64,000 nt of DNA from Candidatus Zhuqueibacterota bacterium (GTDB lineage: Bacteria > Zhuqueibacterota > Zhuqueibacteria > Oceanimicrobiales > Oceanimicrobiaceae): NCBI GenBank assembly GCA_029261995.1, contig JAJDAF010000017.1:186001-250000 (forward strand), in the 5' to 3' direction. The translations under genes and the position numbers were made by a program. Positions 27,476 through 35,880 of the stretch are shown piece by piece. How positions within the stretch are numbered: position 1 is the stretch's first letter; every line of letters begins with the position of its first letter. The notes beneath the pieces are model-generated. The model made no database searches. It was not told the origin of the DNA and worked only from the letters and a program-made list of their open reading frames with translations.

Positions 27476-28435
27476 ATGAGCGACTACGTCCTTGAATTCG
27501 AAAAACCGATAGCTGAACTCGAGCGGCGCATCCAGGAGATGAAGGAGTATTCCGAGACCGAGAATGTTGAAATCTCCGATGAAATCTCCAAGCTTGAGGA
27601 AAAAGCGACGAAGATGCGTTCGGATATTTACTCCAAGTTGAGCCGCTGGCAGAGACTGCAACTGGCGCGTCACCCACAGCGGCCCTACACGCGCGACTAC
27701 ATTGAACGCATGACCACGAATTTCTTTGAGCTGCATGGTGACCGGTCCTTTGGCGACGATCCGGCAATCATGGCCGGTCTGGCAAAACTGGGCGATCGAA
27801 CGATCTGTATTTTGGGACACCAGAAGGGGCGCACAACCAAACAGAAACTGCATCGCAATTTCGGCATGCCTCACCCGGAGGGCTACCGTAAGGCGTTGCG
27901 GGCCATGAAGCTCGCTGAAAAGTTCAAACGCCCCGTGATCTGTCTGCTGGATACGCTTGGCGCCTTTCCGGGAATTGGCGCCGAAGAGCGCGGTCAGGCA
28001 GAGGCCATTGCCCGTAACATTTATGAGATGTCACGCTTGCAAGTGCCGATAGTCGTCGTCGTGATTGGCGAGGGTGCGTCGGGAGGTGCATTGGGCATCG
28101 GCGTCGGCGACCGCCTTCTCATGATGGAGAACGCCTGGTACTCTGTGATTTCTCCAGAAGGCTGTGCGGCGATTCTCTGGCGCGACAGCACAAAGGCCGA
28201 GGATGCAGCGGAGGCCATGAAGGTGACCGCACCCGACCTGCACGAAATGGGTGTAATGGACCGCACGATAAAAGAGCCGATTGGCGGGGCGCATCGCGAT
28301 TACAAAGCCGCCGCAAGTCTTGTCAAGGAAAGCATTATCAAGGAATTGGATGAGTTGGAGAAGTTACCCGTAGATGAGTTGGTGAGCGCGCGTATCGAAA
28401 AATATGTCGCGATGGGCTTCGTAAAAGAGGAGTAA
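27476..28435 (+). CDS. accA: Acetyl-CoA carboxylase carboxyltransferase subunit alpha
   Basis: Forms with AccD the carboxyltransferase that makes malonyl-CoA for fatty acid synthesis in the cytosol. The N-terminal helical part ([14 protein letters not shown]) and the crotonase-fold core are complete: [50 protein letters not shown] and [14 protein letters not shown]. 319 residues, normal. Eleven bases after the fusion glycosyltransferase. accD is not in the window. Confidence 0.97.
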   Translation: MSDYVLEFEKPIAELERRIQEMKEYSETENVEISDEISKLEEKATKMRSDIYSKLSRWQRLQLARHPQRPYTRDYIERMTTNFFELHGDRSFGDDPAIMAGLAKLGDRTICILGHQKGRTTKQKLHRNFGMPHPEGYRKALRAMKLAEKFKRPVICLLDTLGAFPGIGAEERGQAEAIARNIYEMSRLQVPIVVVVIGEGASGGALGIGVGDRLLMMENAWYSVISPEGCAAILWRDSTKAEDAAEAMKVTAPDLHEMGVMDRTIKEPIGGAHRDYKAAASLVKESIIKELDELEKLPVDELVSARIEKYVAMGFVKEE

Positions 28436-28747
28436 GTCCGCGTTGCGCATCTGGAGTTGCAGCGGTGGACGCGCTTCTCAGCAGCGCATGGTTTGGAGCC
28501 GCAGGGCCTTGCCGAACGCTGTCTCCCAATAGGTAACCGCTTGAAAAATACATGAATAACTCTTGACTATTACTGTTTTTTGTTTTACCTTTTTTGAATA
28601 TTTTGCATCGATGATTTTGGGTTTCCGAAAGGATGGAGAATGAATCCTGGCTGGCAGTTTGTTTTTCAGAATGGCGTGTTTTTCGTTCGATTCTCCTGAG
28701 CCTATCCTTGTTGGAAGCCCATCTATTTTGAGTTTTGGGCTTTTTTT
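28436..28747 (+). promoter_or_regulatory. accA-scpA intergenic region with a candidate attenuator leader
   Basis: 312 bases. The left part (28436-28540) shows no ORF or RNA gene that I recognise. An AT-rich stretch (28541-28605) contains TTGACT at 28563-28568 but no convincing -10 box. From 28629 the sequence can fold: 28629-28641 (AAGGATGGAGAAT) is complementary to 28690-28696 (ATTCTCC) plus 28704-28709 (ATCCTT). It ends in an intrinsic terminator at 28715-28747. Two tiny ORFs start in the first arm: 28640-28699 (19 codons, Phe-rich, AAAGGA six bases upstream) and 28633-28731 (32 codons, stop inside the terminator loop). The arrangement resembles a transcription attenuator, but no known riboswitch class is recognised. 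Confidence 0.45.
28715..28747 (+). terminator. Intrinsic terminator directly abutting the scpA start codon
   Basis: AAGCCCA (28715-28721) pairs with TGGGCTT (28736-28742) around a 14-base loop. Seven T run from 28741 to 28747, ending immediately before the scpA ATG at 28748. The location at the start codon, leaving no room for a Shine-Dalgarno, is unusual and suggests conditional termination. Confidence 0.65.
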
Positions 28748-29467
28748 ATGTCTTACAGAATTCACTTGCAAAATTTCGATGGTCCACTTGACCTGCTGCT
28801 TTTTCTCATCCGGAAGAATGAGGTGGACGTGTATGATATTCCGGTTGCGACCATAACGCAGCAGTACATGGAATATCTCGGGGTCATCGAGATGCTGGAT
28901 CTTGACAATGCAAGCGAATACATCTTGATGGCCGCGACGCTGATTAGAGTCAAAGCGGCGCTTCTTTTGCCCAAACCTGAGCTAGATGATGATGACGACG
29001 CTGACGATCCGCGTCATGAACTCGTTCAGAGACTCCTGGAGTATCAGCGCTTCAAAGAGGTCGCGGACGGCCTCGAGGAAATAGAGACCGAGAGCCGCCA
29101 TTTTTTCAGGTCGCTGAACTATAAGTTTGAGGATGATGAAAGCGAAGAAGAAGATGGTGTGGAGCAGAGTGAGGTAGGCATGTATGAGCTTATGGCCGTC
29201 TTTGTAGATGTGATAAAGCGTGTTCCGCCGGTGACAGAACACATGGTTGAGCGGATTCCAGTGACAATTGAAGACCAGACAAAGGTCGTGCTTGAGTTTT
29301 TGGAGAACAACAAACAAGTCCTTTTTCGCGACCTGCTCTTGACTCAGGTCAACGAAAAAATCATCCTGATTGTGACCTTTATCGCCATTCTTGAGTTGAT
29401 GAAGAGCCGAAAAGTCACCCTGAATCAGAACAAACCCTTTGCAGAGATTTGGATTCGCAAGAACTAA
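28748..29467 (+). CDS. scpA: Segregation and condensation protein A (kleisin)
   Basis: Kleisin subunit of the SMC-ScpAB condensin. The N-terminus (I-H-L-Q-N-F-D-G-P-L-D-L-L-L-F-L-I-R-K-N-E-V-D-V-Y-D-I-P) is the strongly conserved Smc-neck-binding helix. A central acidic linker (D-D-D-D-D-A-D-D, about residue 79) and C-terminal winged helix (L-F-R-D-L-L...I-V-T-F-I-A-I-L-E-L-M-K) are present. 239 residues, normal. The start is fixed by the family N-terminus even though no Shine-Dalgarno precedes it; a terminator hairpin lies there instead. Overlaps scpB by 19 bases. Confidence 0.95.
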   Translation: MSYRIHLQNFDGPLDLLLFLIRKNEVDVYDIPVATITQQYMEYLGVIEMLDLDNASEYILMAATLIRVKAALLLPKPELDDDDDADDPRHELVQRLLEYQRFKEVADGLEEIETESRHFFRSLNYKFEDDESEEEDGVEQSEVGMYELMAVFVDVIKRVPPVTEHMVERIPVTIEDQTKVVLEFLENNKQVLFRDLLLTQVNEKIILIVTFIAILELMKSRKVTLNQNKPFAEIWIRKN

Positions 29468-30168
29468 CAGAAGAATATAAACGACACATCGTCGAAGCCC
29501 TCATCATTGCGAACGATGTGCCGATTTCAGAAGCAAAAATAGCGTCACTGATTGAAGACATGACGCCCGCTCAGGCAAAAAAGGCCGTGGATGAACTCAA
29601 CGCCGAGTACTCGGATAGCCAGCGGGCCTTTTTTATTGCCAGGGTCGCAGGTGGCTTTCAAATCAATACGCGCCGCGACATGGCGCCCTGGGTGAAGAAG
29701 ATGTTTAAGGGCCGCATGCGGGGACGTTTGAGCCAAGCCGGCCTGGAGTCGCTGGCCATCATCACGTTTCAGCAGCCTATCAGTCGAGTTGAAGTCGATG
29801 CAATTCGCGGCGTCAACTCTGGAGGCGTCGTAAAGACGCTGCTGGAAAGAAACCTGATCACGATTGCCGGGCGCTCCAGCGGTCCGGGAAAGCCTTTGCT
29901 GTATGGCACCACGAAGGAGTTTTTGCGTTACTTGGGCGTGGACGACATTAAGAGTCTGCCCAAACCCAAAGAAATCGAAGAGATTATGGGCAAACTTACT
30001 ACGGGCGATGGCGTCGGCGAGAACATCATTGAAGCGCTTGCCGGTCTCGAGGATGATGGGGTTGACAATAGTTCAGAGGCAACGGCCGCGGTTGATGGTG
30101 TAGCCGCCCCGGAAGAAAAGGCGCAAGCACAAACTCATCCCGAAAGTGACAATGGTCAGACTGAATAA
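29449..30168 (+). CDS. scpB: Segregation and condensation protein B
   Basis: Winged-helix partner of ScpA in the condensin complex. The core shows I-V-E-A-L-I-I-A-N-D-V-P-I-S near the N-terminus, then L-S-Q-A-G-L-E-S-L-A-I-I-T-F-Q-Q-P-I-S-R with E-V-D-A-I-R-G-V-N-S-G-G-V and L-L-E-R-N-L-I...G-R-S-S-G-P-G-K-P-L-L-Y-G-T-T-K-E-F-L. The start is a TTG at 29449, overlapping scpA by 19 bases; no ATG lies before the conserved region. The C-terminal tail (about the last 50 residues) is Ala/Glu-rich and likely disordered. Confidence 0.94.
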   Translation: MDSQELTEEYKRHIVEALIIANDVPISEAKIASLIEDMTPAQAKKAVDELNAEYSDSQRAFFIARVAGGFQINTRRDMAPWVKKMFKGRMRGRLSQAGLESLAIITFQQPISRVEVDAIRGVNSGGVVKTLLERNLITIAGRSSGPGKPLLYGTTKEFLRYLGVDDIKSLPKPKEIEEIMGKLTTGDGVGENIIEALAGLEDDGVDNSSEATAAVDGVAAPEEKAQAQTHPESDNGQTE

Positions 30169-30871
30169 GTATCTCGCTGACTGTGGCGTGGCGTCACGCC
30201 GCAAGTGCGATGCCCTCATCGCTGCCGGGAAAGTTGCGGTCAACGGCGCTGTCGAGCAACGCCTCGGCACGAAAGTGGAGTCCGGCGCCGATGTCGTCAA
30301 ATTTGATAACAAAGTAGTAAAGCCTGTTGGCAGGCACGAGTACATCTTGCTGCATAAACCGAAGGATGTTATCACCACCGCGGTGGACGAGAGAGGGCGG
30401 AAGACGGTGCTCGACCTGGTGCGTTCAAGAGCGCGGCTGTTTCCGGTTGGCCGACTGGATCGCGACACGACCGGCGCTCTGCTGTTGACCAATGATGGCG
30501 AGTTGGCGCATCTGCTCATGCATCCCAGGTTCAATGTTGCCAAGACCTATGAAGTCCATCTTAATTCTGAGTTGCAGCCGGGCGATGTTGTCAGGCTGGA
30601 GGCTGGAATTGAGTTGGACGAAGGTACCACGAGCGAAACCACAGTGCAGTTTCCCGCGCCACAAGATCGGAGTTTCGTGGTCATAACCATTCATCAGGGG
30701 TGGAACCGGCAAATTCGGCGCATGTTCGAGAAGCTGGGCCACAGTATTGTCAGGCTGAAACGCGTCGGTTATGCGTTTCTCGATCTGCGCGGATTGAACC
30801 GGGGGCAGTGGCGCCCTTTGACCAATCCCGAAGTGCAGCGACTCAAAGGACTTAATCATGCAAATCAGTGA
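30152..30871 (+). CDS. rluB: 23S rRNA pseudouridine synthase, RsuA/RluB family
   Basis: N-terminal S4 domain (V-R-L-N-K-Y-L-A-D-C-G-V-A-S-R-R-K-C-D) followed by the RsuA/RluB catalytic domain with G-R-L-D-R-D-T-T-G-A-L-L-L-T-N-D-G, catalytic Asp103. The later motifs are K-T-Y-E-V-H and H-Q-G-W-N-R-Q-I-R-R-M-F. 239 residues from ATG 30152; a GTG two codons earlier (30146) is possible. Overlaps scpB by 17 bases and the next gene by 14 bases. The scpA-scpB-rluB-cmk-rpsA order is common in many phyla and supports the RluB assignment, though RsuA-type specificity cannot be excluded. Confidence 0.92.
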   Translation: MVRLNKYLADCGVASRRKCDALIAAGKVAVNGAVEQRLGTKVESGADVVKFDNKVVKPVGRHEYILLHKPKDVITTAVDERGRKTVLDLVRSRARLFPVGRLDRDTTGALLLTNDGELAHLLMHPRFNVAKTYEVHLNSELQPGDVVRLEAGIELDEGTTSETTVQFPAPQDRSFVVITIHQGWNRQIRRMFEKLGHSIVRLKRVGYAFLDLRGLNRGQWRPLTNPEVQRLKGLNHANQ

Positions 30872-32567
30872 AAATAAAGTCATGGTTCTGGGTGGCTGGG
30901 GCCTGGTTGGCATGGCAATTTGCCGCCAGATTCTCCAGGAGAGCCCGAGCGAGCTGATCGTTCATTCGCTCAATGAATGGGAAGCAAAGGAAGCTTGTGA
31001 TGAGTTAAGCAAGGTGGCCCACGGGGACACAGTCATCAAGCCTTATTGGGGCAACATTTTTGTACGCGATGCCATGCAGGACCTAAGCCGCATGGAAATC
31101 CTCGACAACGATACCTACCGTGGATGGCTCATCGATGACACGATGGAGGATTTGAGCGAGGATGTTCTTGGCCGCTCATATCTCTATCGCACCATTGACA
31201 AGATTCGACCCAATATCTTAATTGACTGTGTCAATTCCGCGACCGCCGTTGCCTACCAGGACGTTTTTCGTGGCTACCACAATCTGAAGGGCGAGCTGCA
31301 AAGCTTCAAACAAACCAAGACCTATTCGGACAACCTGGTTGCCGAAGTCGAGAAGATTTTGTGTACATTGTACATCCCGCAGTTGATTCGACATGTGCAG
31401 GTGATGTACGAATCCATGCGCCGCTCAAAGACCGGTTTTTACCTGAAGATAGGCACCAGTGGCACGGGCGGGATGGGCCTCAATATTCCCTACACGCATT
31501 CCGAAGAGAAGCCGTCTCGCACCCTCCTGAGTAAGTCAACCGTGGCAGGCGCCCACAGCATGCTCATGTTTTTGATGGCACGCACGCCGGACGCGCCCAT
31601 CACCAAAGAAATCAAGCCGACAGCTGCCATTGCCTGGAAGAGAATCGCATATGGCGACATCCTGAAGGGAAACAAGCCTGTCGAACTCTACGATTGTCCG
31701 CTTGAAAATGCCGTGAGTCTCGGTGGCAAGTTGGACCTCAAGGACGCCACGCCGGCGGTTAAGCTTGATGGCCAGGTGCTAAAATCAGTCTTTGTCGATA
31801 CCGGCGAGAATGGCACTTTCTCCTTTGGAGAGTTTTCTGCTATCTCATCATCGGGCCAGATGGAGCTTGTCACTCCCGAGGAGATCGCCAGAAACGTTGT
31901 TTACGAAATCAAGGGCGGCAACACCGGCCATGACATTATTAACGCGCTCGACAATGCGACCATGGGGCCAACCTATCGCGCAGGTGTCATGCGTCAGGCA
32001 GCACTTGCGAAGATGCGTGCTCTTATGGAAGAGCATGACTGTGAAAGCGTCGCTTTTGAGCTTTTGGGGCCGCCTCGGCTCAGCAAATTGCTTTACGAAG
32101 CGCATCTTCTGAAGAAGGTGTGCGGCACAATGCAGGAGATTCGCAAGGTCGATGCCGAGACTTTGGCAGACCGCGTAGATGCGCTGGTGTCCGAGAATCG
32201 GGAACTCCGATCGTCGATCCTGTCCATTGGAATTCCGATCCTTCTCAAGGATGGCTTGAGTTTGCTGCGTGGACCACAGATCAAGATTCCCCCCTTCCGT
32301 GGCAGCCACGAACTTGAAACCACACCAGAATCGATTGAAGTTTGGGCGAAAGCCGGCTGGGTCGATCTGCGCGTCAAGAACATGCAAAAATGGAAGCAAA
32401 GAATCGAGCTTGTTTTCAAGGAAATAGACTCGATTCCGGAAGATGACACCAGCTCGAGATTTGAGCGGGACCGTAATTTCTGGCTCGACGACAAGGAGTT
32501 GAACATCGGCAAAGTCGTCGGCTGGCTCTTTTCTGATGAGGAGCACGGTCTCCGCATGAAAGGTTGA
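30858..32567 (+). CDS. Uncharacterised large Rossmann-fold (SDR-like) protein
   Basis: 569 residues. The N-terminus V-M-V-L-G-G-W-G-L-V-G-M-A-I-C-R is a dinucleotide-binding G-x-x-G-x-x-G loop as in extended SDRs. D-C-V-N-S-A-T-A-V-A follows, and L-K-I-G-T-S-G-T-G-G-M-G-L-N sits where SDRs have the catalytic Ser region. A clear YxxxK is missing: the aligned stretch reads T-L-L-S-K. The C-terminal ~200 residues are helical and I do not recognise them. AAAGGA lies 8 bases before the ATG. It overlaps rluB by 14 bases and abuts cmk, inside an otherwise housekeeping operon (scpAB, rluB, cmk, rpsA). NAD(P) binding is likely; reaction and substrate are unknown. Similar proteins labelled short-chain dehydrogenase occur, from memory, in Ignavibacteria and relatives. 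Confidence 0.6.
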   Translation: MQISENKVMVLGGWGLVGMAICRQILQESPSELIVHSLNEWEAKEACDELSKVAHGDTVIKPYWGNIFVRDAMQDLSRMEILDNDTYRGWLIDDTMEDLSEDVLGRSYLYRTIDKIRPNILIDCVNSATAVAYQDVFRGYHNLKGELQSFKQTKTYSDNLVAEVEKILCTLYIPQLIRHVQVMYESMRRSKTGFYLKIGTSGTGGMGLNIPYTHSEEKPSRTLLSKSTVAGAHSMLMFLMARTPDAPITKEIKPTAAIAWKRIAYGDILKGNKPVELYDCPLENAVSLGGKLDLKDATPAVKLDGQVLKSVFVDTGENGTFSFGEFSAISSSGQMELVTPEEIARNVVYEIKGGNTGHDIINALDNATMGPTYRAGVMRQAALAKMRALMEEHDCESVAFELLGPPRLSKLLYEAHLLKKVCGTMQEIRKVDAETLADRVDALVSENRELRSSILSIGIPILLKDGLSLLRGPQIKIPPFRGSHELETTPESIEVWAKAGWVDLRVKNMQKWKQRIELVFKEIDSIPEDDTSSRFERDRNFWLDDKELNIGKVVGWLFSDEEHGLRMKG

Positions 32568-32568
32568 T

Positions 32569-33267
32569 GTGGTCGCTAGTTCTTTGCCACAAACGTCAAA
32601 TGAAATCGTCGCCATCGACGGTCCGGCAGGTTCGGGAAAAAGCACTGTCGCCAGGCGGGTTGCAGAAAAGCTGGGCTTGCTCTATCTCGATTCAGGTGCA
32701 ATCTACCGGGCCGTGACTTTGTCTTTCCTGCGGAGTGCGGTGAACATGGATGACGATGGCGAAGCAAGGCGGGCCCTGCAAGATGATTCTATCAGGGTTG
32801 AGGCGCGGGCTGGCCGACTTGTCGTCTTTCTGGATGGCGTTGATGTGTCGCAGGAGATTCGGTCGGAGCGCGTGACGCGGTTTGTTTCAGCCGCTTCGGA
32901 ATTGTCGTCAGTCCGGGACTTCGTGAATTCAAAATTGCGCAGCATCGCCAAAACAAACGGCGGGGTGCTGGACGGCCGCGATATCGGGACTGTGGTTTTC
33001 CCGCAGGCCAAACTGAAAATTTATATGAGCGCCTCTCTCGACGAAAGAGCGAGACGGCGTCACAGCGAGTTACAGGGTGACGGAATCGAGGTTAGTCTTG
33101 GCGATATTCGGTCCGACATTGCCCGCCGGGACAAGCACGATTCCGAAAGAAGGCTTGCTCCTCTGAAACAAGCTGACGACGCCATCGTTCTGGATACGAC
33201 AGACCTGTCCATCGACGGTGGCGTTGAGTTTATCATCAATGAGTATCATTCTGTTTTAACGCAATAA
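32569..33267 (+). CDS. cmk: (d)CMP kinase
   Basis: Phosphorylates CMP/dCMP with ATP in pyrimidine nucleotide metabolism. P-loop G-P-A-G-S-G-K-S-T at residues 18-26, L-Y-L-D-S-G-A-I-Y-R-A-V-T (substrate site), L-D-G-R-D-I-G-T-V-V-F-P and the LID region R-A-R-R-R-H...R-D-K-H-D-S-E-R all fit Cmk. 232 residues. The start is GTG at 32569, one base after the previous stop. Adjacent rpsA (24 bases downstream) is the classical cmk-rpsA pairing. Confidence 0.96.
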   Translation: MVASSLPQTSNEIVAIDGPAGSGKSTVARRVAEKLGLLYLDSGAIYRAVTLSFLRSAVNMDDDGEARRALQDDSIRVEARAGRLVVFLDGVDVSQEIRSERVTRFVSAASELSSVRDFVNSKLRSIAKTNGGVLDGRDIGTVVFPQAKLKIYMSASLDERARRRHSELQGDGIEVSLGDIRSDIARRDKHDSERRLAPLKQADDAIVLDTTDLSIDGGVEFIINEYHSVLTQ

Positions 33268-33275
33268 ACATATTT

Positions 33276-33283
33276 AAGGAGGT
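33276..33283 (+). promoter_or_regulatory. Strong ribosome binding site of rpsA
   Basis: AAGGAGGT lies eight bases before the ATG at 33292. It is the most perfect Shine-Dalgarno on the + strand of this window. That fits high expression of S1 and shows that SD-led initiation is in use here. Confidence 0.8.
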
Positions 33284-33291
33284 AAATCTTC

Positions 33292-35469
33292 ATGTCAAGT
33301 AACACCGATCAAACCCAAACCAATGCTACTGCGCCGGAAGGAGGTGATTCTAACTTCGCTGAAGCTGCCGCTCATGCAAACGAGCCAAAGGCCGCCGAAG
33401 CTCCTGTTTTCGAGGAAAAAACAATTTCCATCGATGACTTGCAGGACGAAGCAGAGTACTCAGAAGCTGAGTTCAACGAACTGTTTGAGCTTTACGAAAA
33501 CACCCTGACTGACTTTGTGGAAGGCGAACTGGTTGTCGGAAAAATTCTGGCTGTCAACGACAAAGAAGTCGCTGTTGACATCGGCTTCAAATCCGAAGGC
33601 GTCATTCCCATCGATGAGTTCCTGCACCGGGATCAGATTATCGTCGGCGATGACATCGAGGTCTTTCTGGACAATGTGGAAGACAGTGATGGACAGCTCG
33701 TGCTCTCCAAGAAGAAAGCTGATTTTCTGCGTGTCTGGGAGAAAATTATCGACTCTCATGACAACGATGAGACCCTGAATGGAATTTGCAGCCGCAGAAT
33801 TAAAGGTGGTATCGTCGTGGACCTCATGGGCGTGGATGCATTTCTGCCGGGTTCCCAGATTGACGTCAGGCCGATTCGTGATTTTGACGCGCTGATTGGT
33901 CGCGAGATGGAATTCAAGATCGTCAAAGTCAACGAGGCCCGCAAGAATATCGTCGTGTCTCACCGCGTGCTTGTTGAAGAGGGCATGAAGGAGCAGCGCC
34001 AGAAGATTCTCGACAACCTTGAGAAAGGTCAAATTCTGGAAGGCTCGGTTAAGAATATCACTGATTTTGGCGTGTTCATTGACCTTGGGGGCGTGGACGG
34101 ATTGCTGCACATCAACGACCTGTCATGGGGCCGTGTCAGCCATCCATCCGAGATCGTGTCGCTCGACGAGAAGATCAACATACAGATACTCGACTTCAAC
34201 GAGCCCAAAGACCGGATTTCGTTGGGTCTGAAGCAACTGCAGCCACATCCCTGGGACAGCATTCGTGACAAGCACAAGGAAGGGGATATCATCAAGGGCA
34301 AAGTAGTGAATATTGCCGACTACGGTTCTTTCATCGAACTCGAGAAGGGCGTGGAAGGCTTGATTCACATCTCAGAAATGTCCTGGACTCAGCACATCAA
34401 ACATCCATCCAAAATCCTTTCCCTCGGCGAAGTGATCGATGCCAAGATTCTCAACATCGACCACGAGGGGCGTAAGATTTCTCTCGGGTTGAAGCAGCTC
34501 GAGCCGGATCCGTGGGATGGCATCGAAGCCAAGTATCCCGTTGGCTCGAGGCAAAAGGGCATCGTCCGCAACCTGACCAACTTCGGAGCCTTCATTGAGT
34601 TGGAAGAAGGCGTTGACGGTCTGGTTCATATTTCCGACCTTTCCTGGACCAAGAAGATTCGCCATCCCGGAGAGGTGGTCAAGAAGGGTGATGACGTTGA
34701 AGTGATGGTGCTCAACATCGAGCAAGGTAACCGCCGTATTTCCCTCGGCTACAAGCAGACCATGGACAACCCGTGGGACACATTCGAGGACACATACAGT
34801 CCCAAAACCCCGACCACTGGCAAGATCGTGCGTATGATCGAAAAAGGTGTGATCGTGGAACTCCCGGAAACGGTCGATGGCTTTGTACCAATGTCACAGC
34901 TCAGCAAGGAAGGCATCAAGAAGCCCGCGGATGCGTACCAGGTGGGTGATGAAATCCGGCTTCTCGTCATTGAGTTCAACAAGGAGAGCAAGAAAATTAT
35001 TCTCTCCGAGAAGCAGATCTCAGATGATGCGCCAGCACTTGAGCCTGGTGACCAGGACGCGATTGCCGAATTTGAGAAAGAAGTTGGCGGTCGCGCTCCG
35101 GCCTCTATAAAAAAGGCCAAGGCGAAAACCAAGGCCGAGCCGGAAGCTAAAGCAGCAACCAAGGTCGATGCGCCTGCCGAAAGTTCCAGTGATGCTGCGG
35201 AAACGGAAGCAGTTGCAACCGCCGAGGAAGTAGCCGAAGTCGCTGAAAAGGCGACCGAAGCTGCTGAAGAAACAACGGAAGCTGCTGAAGAAGCAACTGA
35301 AGCAACTGAAGCAACTGAAGCTGCTGAAGAAGCAGTTGAAGCCGCTGATGAGACAGTCGAAGCCGCCGAAGAAGCAGTTTCGGACGCGACCGAGTCAGCG
35401 AATACTGACGAGTCGGATGACTCAGCAGAGAAAAATGCTGAAGGTGAGTCCGAGCCAAAATCAAAATAA
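33292..35469 (+). CDS. rpsA: 30S ribosomal protein S1
   Basis: 725 residues with six S1 (OB) domains. Two divergent N-terminal ones (V-V-G-K-I-L-A-V-N-D-K-E-V-A-V-D-I-G and G-G-I-V-V-D-L-M-G-V-D-A-F-L-P-G-S) bind the ribosome. Four further repeats are canonical or near-canonical (G-S-V-K-N-I-T-D-F-G-V-F-I-D; G-K-V-V-N-I-A-D-Y-G-S-F-I-E; I-V-R-N-L-T-N-F-G-A-F-I-E; K-I-V-R-M-I-E-K-G-V-I-V-E) and bind mRNA. The N-terminal 40 residues and the last ~110 are low complexity; the tail is almost entirely Ala/Glu/Thr (E-A-A-E-E-A-T-E-A-T). This makes the protein longer than E. coli S1 (557), a pattern also seen in FCB-group bacteria. Confidence 0.97.
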   Translation: MSSNTDQTQTNATAPEGGDSNFAEAAAHANEPKAAEAPVFEEKTISIDDLQDEAEYSEAEFNELFELYENTLTDFVEGELVVGKILAVNDKEVAVDIGFKSEGVIPIDEFLHRDQIIVGDDIEVFLDNVEDSDGQLVLSKKKADFLRVWEKIIDSHDNDETLNGICSRRIKGGIVVDLMGVDAFLPGSQIDVRPIRDFDALIGREMEFKIVKVNEARKNIVVSHRVLVEEGMKEQRQKILDNLEKGQILEGSVKNITDFGVFIDLGGVDGLLHINDLSWGRVSHPSEIVSLDEKINIQILDFNEPKDRISLGLKQLQPHPWDSIRDKHKEGDIIKGKVVNIADYGSFIELEKGVEGLIHISEMSWTQHIKHPSKILSLGEVIDAKILNIDHEGRKISLGLKQLEPDPWDGIEAKYPVGSRQKGIVRNLTNFGAFIELEEGVDGLVHISDLSWTKKIRHPGEVVKKGDDVEVMVLNIEQGNRRISLGYKQTMDNPWDTFEDTYSPKTPTTGKIVRMIEKGVIVELPETVDGFVPMSQLSKEGIKKPADAYQVGDEIRLLVIEFNKESKKIILSEKQISDDAPALEPGDQDAIAEFEKEVGGRAPASIKKAKAKTKAEPEAKAATKVDAPAESSSDAAETEAVATAEEVAEVAEKATEAAEETTEAAEEATEATEATEAAEEAVEAADETVEAAEEAVSDATESANTDESDDSAEKNAEGESEPKSK

Positions 35470-35539
35470 GCGCCCTTCGATTCCGATGTGATGAAAGCGA
35501 AGACGTCAAGTTCAAACTGAATTATCAGAAGGAGAAACC

Positions 35540-35869
35540 ATGTGGGCGATTAAGTGGTTCCTGGCTGTAATTATGATCCTGGTTATTCTGGGATTCGCAC
35601 TGCAGAATAGTGGAACAAGCGTGAACGTTGTTTTCCTTGGTGATACCTGGCAATATAATGGCGTTCAACTTTGGATGGTCATTTATGCTTCGTTTGGACT
35701 TGGCGTCTTATTCTGGCTCGTCGTTTCCATTTTTCAGGTTATGGAGCTGAAAAATCAGATACGCAGGTTAAAGAAGGTCCAGGTCGAGATGCAAAGCGAG
35801 CTGGATAGTCTGAGAAACTTGTCAATTGGTGAAGATGACTCTGGATTTGATCTTAAGGCAGAAGCGTAG
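35540..35869 (+). CDS. LapA domain-containing inner-membrane protein (DUF1049)
   Basis: 109 residues. Two hydrophobic helices (residues ~5-22 and ~43-65) flank N-S-G-T-S-V-N-V-V-F-L-G, the LapA core, and are followed by a coiled-coil helix (M-E-L-K-N-Q-I-R-R-L-K-K-V-Q-V-E-M-Q). In E. coli LapA works with LapB on lipopolysaccharide assembly. The next gene is a LapB-like TPR protein 11 bases downstream, the same order as lapAB. GAAGGAGAAA precedes the ATG. Function here is inferred from that pairing. Confidence 0.82.
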   Translation: MWAIKWFLAVIMILVILGFALQNSGTSVNVVFLGDTWQYNGVQLWMVIYASFGLGVLFWLVVSIFQVMELKNQIRRLKKVQVEMQSELDSLRNLSIGEDDSGFDLKAEA

Positions 35870-35880
35870 GTAGGTCGGGC

